A DNA stretch of 64,000 nucleotides from Rothia gullae (GTDB taxonomy: Bacteria > Actinomycetota > Actinomycetes > Actinomycetales > Micrococcaceae), in NCBI RefSeq assembly GCF_024294905.1, contig NZ_JANCOC010000002.1, positions 142,277 through 206,276 of the forward strand. Reading direction: 5' to 3'. The position numbers were made by a program, and so were the translations under genes. Below are positions 1-9,024 of the stretch, in pieces. Numbering within the stretch: position 1 is the stretch's first letter; every line of letters begins with the position of its first letter. The notes beneath the pieces were generated by a model. The model saw only the letters and a list, made by a program, of their open reading frames with translations, had not been told where the DNA came from and did no database searches.

Positions 1-130
1 GGGGATCCCCCCCGGGGGGTTTAAGGGCCCCCCCCGCGCCCCAAAAAACCGGGGGGGGGGGGGGGGGGGGCCCCCCCCCCCGCCCCCCCCCCCCCCCCCG
101 CCGGGGGAACCGCTCCACCGGCCCCCCCCG
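1..130. other. Low-complexity G/C homopolymer block, probable contig-end artefact
   Basis: The first ~130 bases are long runs of G and C, including about 20 consecutive G and a C-rich stretch of about 30, with no coding or structural logic. Normal sequence begins around base 130. This looks like poor-quality reads or a misassembled contig end, not a biological repeat. Confidence 0.7.
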
Positions 131-218
131 CTTTTGCGTATCTACTTCTACACCCACCCGGCCCACCCGCGCATCAGATGGGGCAACAATAAAGGCACAA
201 GAAAGATAAAGACGCAAG

Positions 219-262
219 AAACCGCCGCCTAGCCGTGAGAGTTCACGACCGGGCGGCGGTTC
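219..262 (-). terminator. Rho-independent terminator of pyk
   Basis: A 9-bp stem pairs ACCGCCGCC (221-229) with GGGCGGCGGT (251-260). It lies about 65 bases beyond the pyk stop codon. Read on the minus strand, the stem is followed by a T-rich tract (TTTCTTGCGTCTTT). Confidence 0.65.
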
Positions 263-326
263 TATATACCGAGCGTACAGGCTAAGAATTACCCTCAGTA
301 CGCATCGGAAAAGATCGGTGAGCGGC

Positions 327-1790
327 TTAGCGCTTGACCTCGCTCTCCTCGTAAGGACGCAGAGCCTCACGCTCACCCTCAGCACCGGAGACGCGGTGTA
401 CCTGAACCATGTTGGTGGTACCTGCGCGGCCTGCGGGAGCACCGGCAGCAACGACGACCAGGTCGCCAGCTTCTGCCAGACCCTCGCTGAGCAGGTACTC
501 GTCCACGTAGGTGAACAGCGCTTCCTGCTCGGTGATCATCTCAGCGTGCTTAGCCTCAACACCCCAGAGCATGGAGAGGAAGGCGCGTGCCTTAGCGTTC
601 GGGGTGAACGCAACAATCGGGGTCTCGGGGCGCAGACGTGCCAAACGACGTGCCGAGTCACCGGACTGGGTGAAAGTAACGATGAGCTTTGCGTCCAGCT
701 GCTCAGCAATGTTCACTGCTGCGCGGGTGATTGCGCCACCGCGGGTGCGGGGCTTGCGGTCCAGCTCGGGCACGCGGTACAGGCCGCCCTTTTCGGTGTC
801 GCTGACGATTGCTGCCATTGCCTGCAGGGTGATGATCGGGTACTTACCGACCGAAGTCTCACCGGAGAGCATCACTGCGTCTGCACCGTCGAGGATTGCG
901 TTAGCGCAGTCAGAAACCTCTGCACGGGTGGGGACGGGGTTGTCGGTCATGGACTCGAGCACCTGGGTTGCCACAATGACGGGCTTTGCCCAGCGGCGTG
1001 CCATGTCGATAGCCTTCTTCTGGACGAGGGGAACCTCAGAGAAGGGTAGCTCCACACCGAGGTCACCACGAGCGACCATGATGCCGTCGAACTTGTCGAT
1101 GATGTCCTGCAGGTTCTCAACTGCCTGGGGCTTCTCAATCTTGGCAATGACGGGTACGCGGATACCCTCTTCGTCCATGATCTTGTGGACGGGGTCAACG
1201 TCTGCACCGGTACGGACGAAGGAGAGTGCAATGATGTCTGCACCCATCTTCAGTGCGAAGCGCAGGTCGTTCGCGTCCTTCTCGGTCAGCGCGGGCAGGG
1301 AGACTGCTGCGCCGGGCAGGTTGATGCCCTTGTTGTTAGAGATGGGACCACCGACGACCACGCGGGTACGAACGCGGGTGGGAGTTACCTCAATAGCTTC
1401 GAGGCGGATCTTGCCATCGTCGAGCAGGAGCTTGTCGCCAAGCTTTACGTCGCCGGGCAGGCCCTTGTAGGTGGTGCCACAGATTTCTGCGGTACCTTCA
1501 ACGTCTTCGGAGGTGATGGTGAAGTCTGCGCCGGGCTCAAGGTATTCCTTGCCGTTTGCAAAACGCTCGAGGCGAATCTTGGGGCCCTGCAGGTCGGCGA
1601 GGATTGCAACGTCCTTACCGAGCTTTGCAGACTCTTCACGGATGGTGTCATAGCGTGCCTGGTGCTCGGCGTGGTCACCGTGGCTCATGTTCAGACGGGC
1701 GACATTCAGGCCAGCCTTGATTGCCTCGGAAATCTTCTCGGGGGACTCGATTGCCGGACCGATGGTTGCAACGATTTTTGCGCGCCTCAT
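327..1790 (-). CDS. pyk: Pyruvate kinase
   Basis: Catalyses the last step of glycolysis, phosphoenolpyruvate + ADP to pyruvate + ATP, in the cytoplasm. The 487-residue product has the usual bacterial length. The N-terminus has the substrate-binding segment NVARLNMSHG. Residues ~215-245 hold the signature IAKIEKPQAVENL with the catalytic lysine, followed by GIMVARGDLGVE, which binds the divalent metal. MLSGETSVGKYP follows in the barrel, and the C-terminal third is the allosteric domain. The ATG at 1790 is preceded by an AAAGGTTAGG ribosome-binding region. The gene has its own terminator. A 530-bp gap separates it from the divergent flavodoxin gene, so it is probably monocistronic. In related Micrococcaceae pyk lies near trpBA-lgt, as it does here. 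Confidence 0.97.
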   Translation of the reverse strand: MRRAKIVATIGPAIESPEKISEAIKAGLNVARLNMSHGDHAEHQARYDTIREESAKLGKDVAILADLQGPKIRLERFANGKEYLEPGADFTITSEDVEGTAEICGTTYKGLPGDVKLGDKLLLDDGKIRLEAIEVTPTRVRTRVVVGGPISNNKGINLPGAAVSLPALTEKDANDLRFALKMGADIIALSFVRTGADVDPVHKIMDEEGIRVPVIAKIEKPQAVENLQDIIDKFDGIMVARGDLGVELPFSEVPLVQKKAIDMARRWAKPVIVATQVLESMTDNPVPTRAEVSDCANAILDGADAVMLSGETSVGKYPIITLQAMAAIVSDTEKGGLYRVPELDRKPRTRGGAITRAAVNIAEQLDAKLIVTFTQSGDSARRLARLRPETPIVAFTPNAKARAFLSMLWGVEAKHAEMITEQEALFTYVDEYLLSEGLAEAGDLVVVAAGAPAGRAGTTNMVQVHRVSGAEGEREALRPYEESEVKR

Positions 1791-2322
1791 GTACCTAACC
1801 TTTGTGCGTTGTTTTGCGTGATCCCTGGGGGTTCACACTGATTTTCCGGGGAAGACTAACGTCAAATTCCCAATTATTCCCACGCGTTCTAACAGGTAAC
1901 CACATGCTGGATGCGTGGGACTCTTTCTCAATTATAGGGGTTTTACGTCCTCTTGGGTATGCTTCCCCCAACTCTTTCTACCGAAGAAATTATGTTTCAC
2001 GTCGCTTTTTGAATACCACCCCTTCCCCATCCAACGCACCACAGAAAGTCGGTTTTCACCCCACCACCCCCGTCTCCCCCGGAAAGTAAATTAGGGTACT
2101 TTTTACCCATATCTAGCCTCCACTGCACAATATTTAGTCAATATTTAGTCTCGCTCGAGAACATTCGAGCATATTTCAAAAACATAGAGACACTCAGAGT
2201 GGGCTGTGAGAAGATAGATTGGGCATCCAAAAGCTAGGCGATTTCACATTTTCGCGCGCCTAGCCTATATTGGAACCCATAATTAGTATTTGAAATGCGA
2301 AATATATCTGGAAGGTTCACAG
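1791..2322. promoter_or_regulatory. Divergent intergenic region pyk / flavodoxin gene with repeats
   Basis: No gene was seen in this 532-bp gap, which must hold the promoters for both flanking genes. Its right half is AT-rich. It contains two direct copies of AATATTTAGTC (about 2129-2150), an inverted repeat GCTCGA-6 nt-TCGAGC (2153-2170) and a second inverted repeat GCTAGGCG-16 nt-CGCCTAGC (2233-2264). A possible -10 hexamer TATATT lies just after that (~2267-2272). Operator function is inference. Confidence 0.45.
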
Positions 2323-2895
2323 ATGACTACTCGCGTGCTGATTATCTTCGGCTCCACCTACGGCTACACCGAACAGTACGCCACCTGGCTGGCAGAAGAT
2401 TTGCGTGCACTCCCGCAGGCCCCCGAGGTTGAGACTGTCCCCGCCTCCAAGGTCACTCCCGAGCAGGCTGAGGCATTCGACGCTTTCGTCATTGCCGGTA
2501 GCGACTACGGTGGATTCCTCAACGGCGCACCGGCACTTCGCAAGAAGATTCTGCCGATTATTGCGCCCAAGAAGAACCGCACCGCGTTCTTCACCGTCTC
2601 CTTCACCGGTGAATACTCCAAGAAGCTGCTGGACAAGGCTGTCGCCAAGAGCTACACCCCCGAACTGACCGAGGGCCGCCCCGTCTACCACCTGCGTGGC
2701 GGCATCGACTTCGACAAGATTTCGCTGGCTCACAAGACCGCCCTGAAGGGCCCGGTGCGCGCATGGCTCATGGCAAACCCGCACCCGAACGAGGGTATTC
2801 AGCAGATGCTCGAATGCTACAAGACCGGCAAGGCTGAGTATATCGACCGCGAGACTCTCAAGCCGCTGATTGAGGACATCGCGAAGTTCCTCTAA
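2323..2895 (+). CDS. Flavodoxin-domain protein (HemG-like flavodoxin fold)
   Basis: A 190-residue single-domain flavodoxin-like protein expected to bind FMN and carry electrons in the cytoplasm. The N-terminal strand and phosphate loop read VLIIFGSTYGYTEQYA, which fits the FMN phosphate-binding site. A second conserved segment, AFVIAGSDYGGFLNG, corresponds to the 60s isoalloxazine-contact loop. It resembles the flavodoxin/HemG (protoporphyrinogen oxidase) superfamily more than short-chain electron-carrier flavodoxins. The ATG at 2323 is chosen because GGAAGG lies 7-8 bases upstream; an upstream in-frame TTG at 2290 has no such site. No haem genes are adjacent, so the physiological partner is unknown. 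The repeats upstream suggest specific regulation. Confidence 0.75.
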   Translation: MTTRVLIIFGSTYGYTEQYATWLAEDLRALPQAPEVETVPASKVTPEQAEAFDAFVIAGSDYGGFLNGAPALRKKILPIIAPKKNRTAFFTVSFTGEYSKKLLDKAVAKSYTPELTEGRPVYHLRGGIDFDKISLAHKTALKGPVRAWLMANPHPNEGIQQMLECYKTGKAEYIDRETLKPLIEDIAKFL

Positions 2896-2925
2896 ATCCT
2901 TCGGGATTCACTAACTTTCGTTGAC

Positions 2926-3143
2926 CCCCGCCTGCCCCTCTCGGTAGGCACGGCGAGAAGCCGAGAGAACCGGCGGGGCTCACCGAGATAAACGTGCCAA
3001 CAGGCACCATAGTGTGGCCGATGACTCTTCATCTCTCCTGCATCGGCCATATAACTCCGGATGCTAGGTGCGAGGCCGCACCCCAACAGTAGCCGGACAC
3101 GGAGGGGGTGGGTCTTTGTGTGTGCGGCCCACCCCTTTCCTTA
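2926..3143 (+). ncRNA. Candidate structured RNA or leader: four hairpins ending in a terminator
   Basis: The gap after the flavodoxin gene holds consecutive hairpins. The first is compound (2926-2978), pairing CCCCGCC with GGCGGGG and CTCTCGG with CCGAGAG. Next are GTGCC-AACA-GGCAC (2994-3007) and GGCCGATG-17 nt-CATCGGCC (3016-3048). GGTGC-6 nt-GCACC (3067-3082) lies inside a TCCGG/CCGGA stem. A GGGGTGGG/CCCACCCC hairpin (3105-3135) with a following T-rich tract looks like a terminator. This could be the flavodoxin mRNA 3' region, a small RNA, or a riboswitch leader. I could not match it to a known family. Confidence 0.35.
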
Positions 3144-3577
3144 TACCCCAAGAGGTATTCCCTCAGTCCAATCACACTGCGCTAGACTCCTCGGCAGACA
3201 ACCCACAGGCACCTCGACAGTCAGCCCGATAGCGCGGTCCGCACAATGAAATGTGCAACGCCGCAATGTGTCGTGTGCCTAAAATTTTTCCGAAAAAATC
3301 ACCGCCAATAAATGCACCGACAAGCCACAAAACAAAACACCCTCTCCAAAGACACCGATTACTGTGCACTCCGTGAAAATTATGCCGCTAGAAAGGCACC
3401 CCAAAGCATTGCGCACAGCTGTGCAGGTACCGTAGACTGATAGCTGTGTCAGCCGCTTGACATACCCGGCAACCGACACGCACATCACTTCAACTACCCC
3501 ACATATTCACTCGTGTCAAAAGCCCCCCACACAGGGCCACATCGACACATCCACCTCTCAACCACAGGCAAAGATCA
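3144..3577 (+). promoter_or_regulatory. Upstream region of the lysozyme gene
   Basis: No gene is supported in these 430 bases. A TTGACA box at ~3458-3463 could be a -35 element for the lysozyme gene, but the matching -10 is poor. The segment around 3280-3310 is locally AT-rich. Confidence 0.3.
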
Positions 3578-5506
3578 ATGAAGAAACTCCAGACTGCCGC
3601 GCGCTCCGCGGCAGCCCGCTCCATCATGGCGTCCGCAGGTGCACTCTCCCTCGTCGCCGCGTCCCTCACCTCCGTTCCCGCCGTGTTTGCTGCCCCCAGC
3701 GCGAGCACAGCCGCAGAGGTCAACCCCAACGCATCCTACGAGGAGCTCACCTACGCTCCCGCTCCGGATGCATCCCTGGTCGAACGCTCCAACCCCGCTA
3801 TGGGTGCGGGCGAGCGCGAACGCCTGGGCACCGCGAACGCACGCACCGGCGCCACCTCCCCCGCTTCTACCGCAACTCTGAGCGGTATTTCCGCGACCCA
3901 GAGCTCCGCGCAGGGTCCGGGAGCTGGTCGAACTCCGGCAGCCGGTCAGGCGCTGGCGCAGGGCCGCTCCGTGTGGACCCCCTCCGGCGGCACCCTCGGC
4001 ATGGACGTCTCCTCGCACCAGCAGAACGTGAATTGGGCGAGCGCCTACGCCGCAGGTTCCCGCTTCGCTTACGTGAAGGCAACCGAGGGCACCTACTACA
4101 CCAACCCCTACTTCGGTCAGCAGTACAACGGCTCGGCCCAGGTCGGCATGGTGCGCGGCGCCTACCACTTCGCAAACCCCCGCACCTCCTCGGGTGCCAA
4201 TCAGGCACGCTACTTCGTGCAGAATGGTGGCGCGTGGACTGCCGACGGCCAGACCCTGCCCGGTCTGTTGGATATTGAGTTCAATCCCTACCCCGTCTAC
4301 GGCAACACCTGCTTCAACATGACTCCGGCGCAGCTGACCGCCTGGACCCGCGACTTTGTGGATACCTACCGTTCACTGACCGGTCGCGCCCCGATAGTGT
4401 ACACCGCAACCTCCTGGTGGTCGCAGTGCGTGGGTTCGCAGCAGTTCGGTTCTCTGCCGCTGCACCTGGCGAGCTACTCCACCAAGGTCGGTGCAATTCC
4501 GACGGGTTGGAGCGGCTACGACATTTGGCAGTTCACTGATTCCGGTCCGTTCGTGGGTGACTCGAACTTCTTCCCCGGCACCGTGAACGATCTGAAGGTT
4601 CTGGCAAAGAACCCCAACGCGGTGCACCGCAACTGGTCGAACGGCCAGGACCGCGCGGTTGAGAAGCGTGTGGCAAAAGACCGTGCGGCACAGGATTCGA
4701 ACGTGGTGGCCACCGCGACCGGTTCCATTGATATTCGCACCGGCATCGGTAACTTCTGGAATAAGAACCGCTCCTTCTACGGCAACCCGATTGGCACCGA
4801 GTACTCTCTGGGTCACGGAGTGTATGCGCAGAAGTTCACCAACGGCAAGACCATCTACTGGACGAACTCTCACGGTTCGCACTGGCTGGTCACCAACGGC
4901 GGTCTGGATTATAAGTTCCGCTCGGACGTGGCACGATTCCGCGGCCTAACCACCGACGAGGAAACCCGCTCCGACACCATCGCGGTCTCCTTCGCCAACG
5001 GTGAGGGCGCCTACTGGTCTGCCGCTACCGGCACCCACATCATCAATGAGCGCGGCTCCATCTATGCGACCTGGCGTGCAGCTGGCATGAGGGGCGTGCC
5101 CACCACCGATGAGCAGAACCTGGGCTACGGCCTCATCAAGCAGGAATTCACCGGCAGGACCACCTACGTGTGGTCCGCGCAGACCGGCACCCACCGCATG
5201 CACACCGGCGGCGCGTTCTACCACCGCTTCATGCAGCACCGCGGCGCTTGGGGTGCACCGGTGACCGATGAGACTATCATCTCCACGGGCGCTCAGATTC
5301 AGTTCGCCTCGGGTAAGGTACTGCTCTGGTCGGATGCGTACGGTGCGTACGAGACCAACGGTAAGGGCGCGATTTTCAAGCATTGGGAGAAGAATAGCGC
5401 CCGTTACGGTGCGGCACGCGGCAATGAATCCTACGTGAAGGGCGTGTACTACATGTACTTTGAGCGCGGTACGATCCGCTGGACCGCGCAACGTGGAATC
5501 TACTAA
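3578..5506 (+). CDS. Secreted GH25 lysozyme with C-terminal LGFP repeats
   Basis: A 642-residue exported muramidase that should cleave peptidoglycan outside the cell. Residues 1-39 form a Sec signal peptide: a basic start, a hydrophobic core and an AVFA cleavage site. Residues ~40-135 are a Ser/Thr/Pro/Ala-rich linker. Residues ~139-350 are a glycoside hydrolase family 25 domain, with MDVSSHQ (Asp ~143), AYVKATEG, GAYHFA and the catalytic LLDIEF (Glu ~233). The rest (~385-642) has about four LGFP-type repeats, with spaced GNPIGTE, RGLTTDE, RGVPTTDE and GAPVTDE motifs. Such repeats are known to tether proteins to actinobacterial cell envelopes. The N-acetylmuramidase activity and wall anchoring are inferred from the family. 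The gene is flanked by long non-coding gaps and has its own strong terminator. Confidence 0.9.
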   Translation: MKKLQTAARSAAARSIMASAGALSLVAASLTSVPAVFAAPSASTAAEVNPNASYEELTYAPAPDASLVERSNPAMGAGERERLGTANARTGATSPASTATLSGISATQSSAQGPGAGRTPAAGQALAQGRSVWTPSGGTLGMDVSSHQQNVNWASAYAAGSRFAYVKATEGTYYTNPYFGQQYNGSAQVGMVRGAYHFANPRTSSGANQARYFVQNGGAWTADGQTLPGLLDIEFNPYPVYGNTCFNMTPAQLTAWTRDFVDTYRSLTGRAPIVYTATSWWSQCVGSQQFGSLPLHLASYSTKVGAIPTGWSGYDIWQFTDSGPFVGDSNFFPGTVNDLKVLAKNPNAVHRNWSNGQDRAVEKRVAKDRAAQDSNVVATATGSIDIRTGIGNFWNKNRSFYGNPIGTEYSLGHGVYAQKFTNGKTIYWTNSHGSHWLVTNGGLDYKFRSDVARFRGLTTDEETRSDTIAVSFANGEGAYWSAATGTHIINERGSIYATWRAAGMRGVPTTDEQNLGYGLIKQEFTGRTTYVWSAQTGTHRMHTGGAFYHRFMQHRGAWGAPVTDETIISTGAQIQFASGKVLLWSDAYGAYETNGKGAIFKHWEKNSARYGAARGNESYVKGVYYMYFERGTIRWTAQRGIY

Positions 5507-5545
5507 ATAGCGCGGAATCTACTCAACGATAAAACGCGCATATAA

Positions 5546-5585
5546 AAACGAGGGGCACCTGGCAGAGGTGCCCCTCGTTCTTTCG
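5546..5585 (+). terminator. Rho-independent terminator of the lysozyme gene
   Basis: A perfect 12-bp stem pairs CGAGGGGCACCT with AGGTGCCCCTCG around a GGCAG loop. It is followed by TTCTTTC, 40 bases after the stop codon. Confidence 0.85.
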
Positions 5586-5753
5586 CTACAGGGCGCATCT
5601 TCTGAACAACACAAAAATCAAGATGCGTTCTGCAGCGGGTGGGTTACCGAGTGAGTAGAGAACCCGGCTATGTTACCCGTGCCGGCAGGTAAATTTATGG
5701 CGTGGCGGGCGTGCCGCCGCGAAGCGTTATTGCGGAATCGTCCAAGAATTTTG

Positions 5754-5809
5754 GATTAGTGTGGCGGACATAATCCCCATTGACTATGTCCGTGGGGCCC
5801 ACACTAATC
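5754..5809. repeat. Nested inverted repeat, 11-bp plus 8-bp stems
   Basis: GATTAGTGTGG (5754-5764) pairs exactly with CCACACTAATC (5799-5809). Directly inside, CGGACATA (5765-5772) pairs with TATGTCCG (5785-5792). There is a 12-nt loop and a one-sided 6-nt bulge. There is no T-tract, so this is not a simple terminator. It could be a miniature mobile-element remnant, a structured RNA or a protein-binding site. Confidence 0.6.
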
Positions 5810-6257
5810 GTTGGTGAGACCTCAATCCGAAGGTGTCTAGAGGGGCGCCTGACCGGAAGGAAGGGCTCAACGGTGAATAACGGCACGGTACGAAGATGCT
5901 GAAATTCACCCGGGTATAACGTTCCGGGAGAAGGAATCGATATCTAGGAGGGCCGAAACCTTCACACGTTACATCCCGTTACATCAAGGGTATGTGCAGA
6001 GGCGTTCAAAACCTATCTCTTCGGCAAATATTACGCCTCAACCAATAGTTGAATGTTTGCAATACAAATATGCATTTTGAGGTCTATAGATGTCAAACAA
6101 GATGCTCTATTGAACTAATTTAGTGAGAATTTTGAGATATTTCCCGGATATTTCAAAAATAAATTTCTGGATATATTACGTTTAGGTGCCTAGTATTCAC
6201 AGAGATTTTCGGCTCCATAGGATAACGGCCCTCAAAAACCCCACACTAAAATACTAG

Positions 6258-6338
6258 TTTAAAACACTAGGACGCACCCCGCGTCATATGCACAGCAGAA
6301 AGAGTACCCCTACTCCCCACCACACGGGATGCGCCCTA
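6258..6338 (-). terminator. Possible long-range terminator of the alcohol dehydrogenase gene
   Basis: On the minus strand, AGGGCGCATCCCG (right arm) can pair along its whole 13-base length with CGGGGTGCGTCCT (left arm), counting two G-U pairs. A short T-rich stretch (AGTGTTTTAAAC) follows. The loop is long (over 40 nt), so terminator strength is uncertain. Confidence 0.4.
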
Positions 6339-6424
6339 GGCGCTATAACCATCGAAACTACCGTCAGAACCCCAGCCGAGTGAGATCTTGAGGCCTTACC
6401 GGGCGTCTCAACCCATCCGCCAGC

Positions 6425-7465
6425 TTAGAGGCTAGCGAAGTCCAGAACCATACGGCCGGTAATCTTACCCGCCGCCATTTCCTCAAAGACAGCCGGCGCC
6501 TCGTCAACCTCACGCAGCTGAACCACCGGAACCACTATGCCGTCAGCACCGAACTGGAACGCCTCCGCCAGATCCTGACGGGTGCCCACCAGGGAGCCCA
6601 CCACGCGGATACCATCCAGAATAATCTTCACAATGGACAGCTCCATCATCTCCGAGGGCAGACCAACAGCCACCACGGAACCACCCGCACGAACCGACTC
6701 AACAGCCTGGTTGAACGCAACCTTCGACACCGCGGTCACCACAGCAGCGTGAGCGCCACCGCCGGTCAGCTCGCGAATACGAGCCGGAACATTCTCAACT
6801 TCACGGCCATTGATGACGTGATCAGCACCGGTCTCACGAGCCAGAGCCAGCTTATCGTCGTTGATATCAACAGCGATAACCTTGGCGCCGAAAACCTTCT
6901 TAGCGTACTGAACAGCCAGGTTACCCAGACCGCCAGCACCGTAAGCAACCAGCCACTCACCGGGGCGAACCAGCGACTCCTTAATTGCCTTATAGGTGGT
7001 CACACCAGCGCAAGTAATAGAGCTTGCCTGTGCCGGGTCAAGACCCTCGGGAACCTTCACAGCGTAATCAGCGGTCACCAGGGTGTACTCACTCATGCCG
7101 CCATCAACCGAGTAGCCTGCATTCTTCACCGAACGGCACAGGGTTTCACGGCCCGAGGTGCAGTACTCACAGTGGCCGCAGCCCTCGAAGAACCAAGCCA
7201 CCGACACGCGATCGCCTTCCTTCAGGGACTCAACACCCTCACCGACCTTGACGACACGACCGATGCCCTCATGTCCCAGAATACGACCCGGAACCTCACC
7301 GAAATCACCGGAAGCCACGTGCAGGTCAGTGTGGCACACGCCCGAGTACTCAATCTTCACGAGCGCCTGGCCGTGACCGACAGCCGGAACGGGAACCTCG
7401 CGGACAACAACCGAACCGTCAACCTTCTCAGGGACAACAACAGCCTTCATGGTTTCCTTGCACAT
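6425..7465 (-). CDS. adhP: Zinc-dependent alcohol dehydrogenase (AdhP type)
   Basis: An NAD(P)-dependent medium-chain alcohol dehydrogenase of 346 residues, the standard length. The GroES-like N-terminal half has the catalytic zinc ligands in SGVCHTDLH and LGHEG. The structural zinc lobe reads [15 protein letters not shown], with four cysteines. The Rossmann half has the dinucleotide loop [12 protein letters not shown], followed by [11 protein letters not shown], whose acidic residue favours NAD. It probably interconverts ethanol and acetaldehyde during fermentative growth; this role is inferred from the AdhP family. The first ATG (7465) has AAGGAG eight bases upstream; a second ATG five codons in is possible. 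It is an isolated gene. Confidence 0.93.
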   Translation of the reverse strand: MCKETMKAVVVPEKVDGSVVVREVPVPAVGHGQALVKIEYSGVCHTDLHVASGDFGEVPGRILGHEGIGRVVKVGEGVESLKEGDRVSVAWFFEGCGHCEYCTSGRETLCRSVKNAGYSVDGGMSEYTLVTADYAVKVPEGLDPAQASSITCAGVTTYKAIKESLVRPGEWLVAYGAGGLGNLAVQYAKKVFGAKVIAVDINDDKLALARETGADHVINGREVENVPARIRELTGGGAHAAVVTAVSKVAFNQAVESVRAGGSVVAVGLPSEMMELSIVKIILDGIRVVGSLVGTRQDLAEAFQFGADGIVVPVVQLREVDEAPAVFEEMAAGKITGRMVLDFASL

Positions 7466-7913
7466 GACCTAAACTCCTTAGTCATTGGTGGCCGCGCTCA
7501 AGCCGCAACCTGCGCTTTGCAACCTAGCGGGGTAAACGCGCGTATTCTTTACATTTCCACCGTAAAATGATGAGCCGCCAATCTAAAGGTTTACCCCCGA
7601 ATATGACAGAGGGGTTAGATATAGGCATTCTCACGAGCGAGGATGAGCCTTCGATAAGGTCCATTCCGACCAATGCACTAAACTGCCAAAGGTTGATATG
7701 ACGCTATGACGAAGCAACACAGAAGATGAGAATGCCTCCCAAACAAGCGGTTTGGGAGGCACTCAGAAAAAATTTAAATATTAAGTTTGAGGCGCATACC
7801 ACCCTAAAGAAAAGGTTCAATCTACCCCTATACAATTCCTACCGGCACACAGGAACTCTTAGCCGATTAGACTTAGCTGCCTAGAAGCAGACAGCAAGCA
7901 CAAATAGCGGGCA
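7466..7913. other. Gap between adhP and lgt with a perfect hairpin
   Basis: No gene was seen. A perfect 12-bp hairpin (7733-7761) pairs TGCCTCCCAAAC with GTTTGGGAGGCA around a five-base loop. On the plus strand it runs into an A-rich stretch; on the minus strand only a weak T-rich tract follows. It may be a second terminator or a regulatory structure. The part near 7540-7600 should contain the adhP promoter. Confidence 0.4.
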
Positions 7914-7961
7914 TAGAAAAACCGCCGGACGGGGCACTCCTCCATCCGGCGGTTTTTCTAT
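7912..7961 (-). terminator. Terminator of the trpB-trpA-lgt operon
   Basis: A strong hairpin, AAAAACCGCCGGA against TCCGGCGGTTTTT with a loop of about 20 bases, sits 45 bases past the lgt stop. T-runs occur on both sides, so it could act in both directions. Confidence 0.85.
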
Positions 7962-8004
7962 GAAATTTAGATGGAGCTAGAAGATGAAAGCCAGAAGATG
8001 AAAG

Positions 8005-9024
8005 CTAGGAGCCCTTCGTCGAAGATTCAGAAGAGTCAGAATCCTCGGCAGACGCTGCCTTCTCAGGTGCCTTCTCCTCAGCGCCCTCTGCAGGCTCATC
8101 TGCGGCAGGCTTCGGAGCGATCTCCGCCGGAGCGGGCCCAATACCCGCAGCAGCCTTCGCCGCCGCACGACGGCCAGCCACCACAAAACCAACAGCACCC
8201 AGCAGAACCAGCAGCAGAGCAGTCCACACGTGAATACGAACGCCCCAGAGCATCTCCGACGTATCAATACGCAAGAACATCTCAATGAAGAGGCGACCCA
8301 CACCGTAGTAGAACACGTACAACCACAGGGTCTGACCCAGCTTCAGCACGCCCTTACGGCCCAGCCACAGCAGCAACGCCACACCCAGCAGGTTCCACAG
8401 CGACTCGTACAGGAACGTCGGATGGAACAGCGTACCCGCCGGATACTGGGTCGGGAAATTACCGCTCGACGTGCTGATCTCCAAGCCCCACGGCAGAGTC
8501 GTCGGCTTCCCGAACAGCTCCTGGTTGAACCAGTTACCCCAGCGGCCAAACGCCTGAGCCAGCAGAATACCCGGCGCTACCGCATCCGCAAAAGCCGGGA
8601 AATTCATGCCGTAGCGGCGGCAACCATACCAGGCGCCCAACGCACCAACCGACACGGCGCCCATAATGCCGATGCCGCCCTCCCAAATCTTCAGGAAAGC
8701 CCACGGATCAGCGACATTCGGACCGAAATAGCTACCCGGGTCAGTAATCAGCACGTGGTAGGCGCGGGCACCAATAATGCCCGCCGGAATAGCCCACATC
8801 GCCACGTCAAAAACGCGTTCAGGGGTACCACCCGCCGCCTTCCAACGGCGAGAACCCAGCCACAAGCACACCGCCATACCCGCAAGAATACACAGTGCAT
8901 AGAAATGCACACGGAACGGGCCCAGCTGCAGGTACGAAACGCTCGGCGAGGGAATCGAAGCCAGCGGAATCGAAGCCAGCACGTTAGCTACCGGCACGCT
9001 CATCAGCGACAGCACATTAGACAT
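8005..9024 (-). CDS. lgt: Prolipoprotein diacylglyceryl transferase
   Basis: An integral membrane enzyme that transfers diacylglycerol from phosphatidylglycerol to the lipobox cysteine of prolipoproteins, the first step of lipoprotein maturation. The 339-residue product has about seven hydrophobic segments. It has the Lgt signature GRWGNWFNQELFG (~150) and the GARAYHV segment carrying an essential region. The last ~60 residues are an Ala/Glu/Pro-rich cytoplasmic tail, which is common in actinobacterial Lgt. The ATG overlaps the trpA stop codon (TAATG), so the two are translationally coupled. The trp-lgt linkage is seen across Micrococcaceae. The four lipoproteins at 49.9-54 kb are likely substrates. 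Confidence 0.95.
   Translation of the reverse strand: MSNVLSLMSVPVANVLASIPLASIPSPSVSYLQLGPFRVHFYALCILAGMAVCLWLGSRRWKAAGGTPERVFDVAMWAIPAGIIGARAYHVLITDPGSYFGPNVADPWAFLKIWEGGIGIMGAVSVGALGAWYGCRRYGMNFPAFADAVAPGILLAQAFGRWGNWFNQELFGKPTTLPWGLEISTSSGNFPTQYPAGTLFHPTFLYESLWNLLGVALLLWLGRKGVLKLGQTLWLYVFYYGVGRLFIEMFLRIDTSEMLWGVRIHVWTALLLVLLGAVGFVVAGRRAAAKAAAGIGPAPAEIAPKPAADEPAEGAEEKAPEKAASAEDSDSSESSTKGS

Larger units (their letters stand above)
5586..6424. other. 840-bp gap with no supported gene
   Basis: This long gap between convergent genes contains a large imperfect palindrome (annotated separately) and, at ~6040-6260, a conspicuously AT-rich stretch. A 63-codon minus-strand frame (5695-5886) runs through the palindrome but has no ribosome-binding site and no family I recognise. 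The region could be a decayed insertion or a regulatory RNA locus. Confidence 0.4.

Noticed and set aside
2926-3577. c-di-AMP (ydaO) riboswitch before the lysozyme gene
   Set aside because: The position is suggestive, but the conserved GGGGTGAAT-type and CCGAATCCGTCAGC-type elements are not present on either strand.
5695-5886. A 63-codon minus-strand frame
   Set aside because: It spans the large palindrome and has no start signal. It may be a remnant but is not supportable as a gene.
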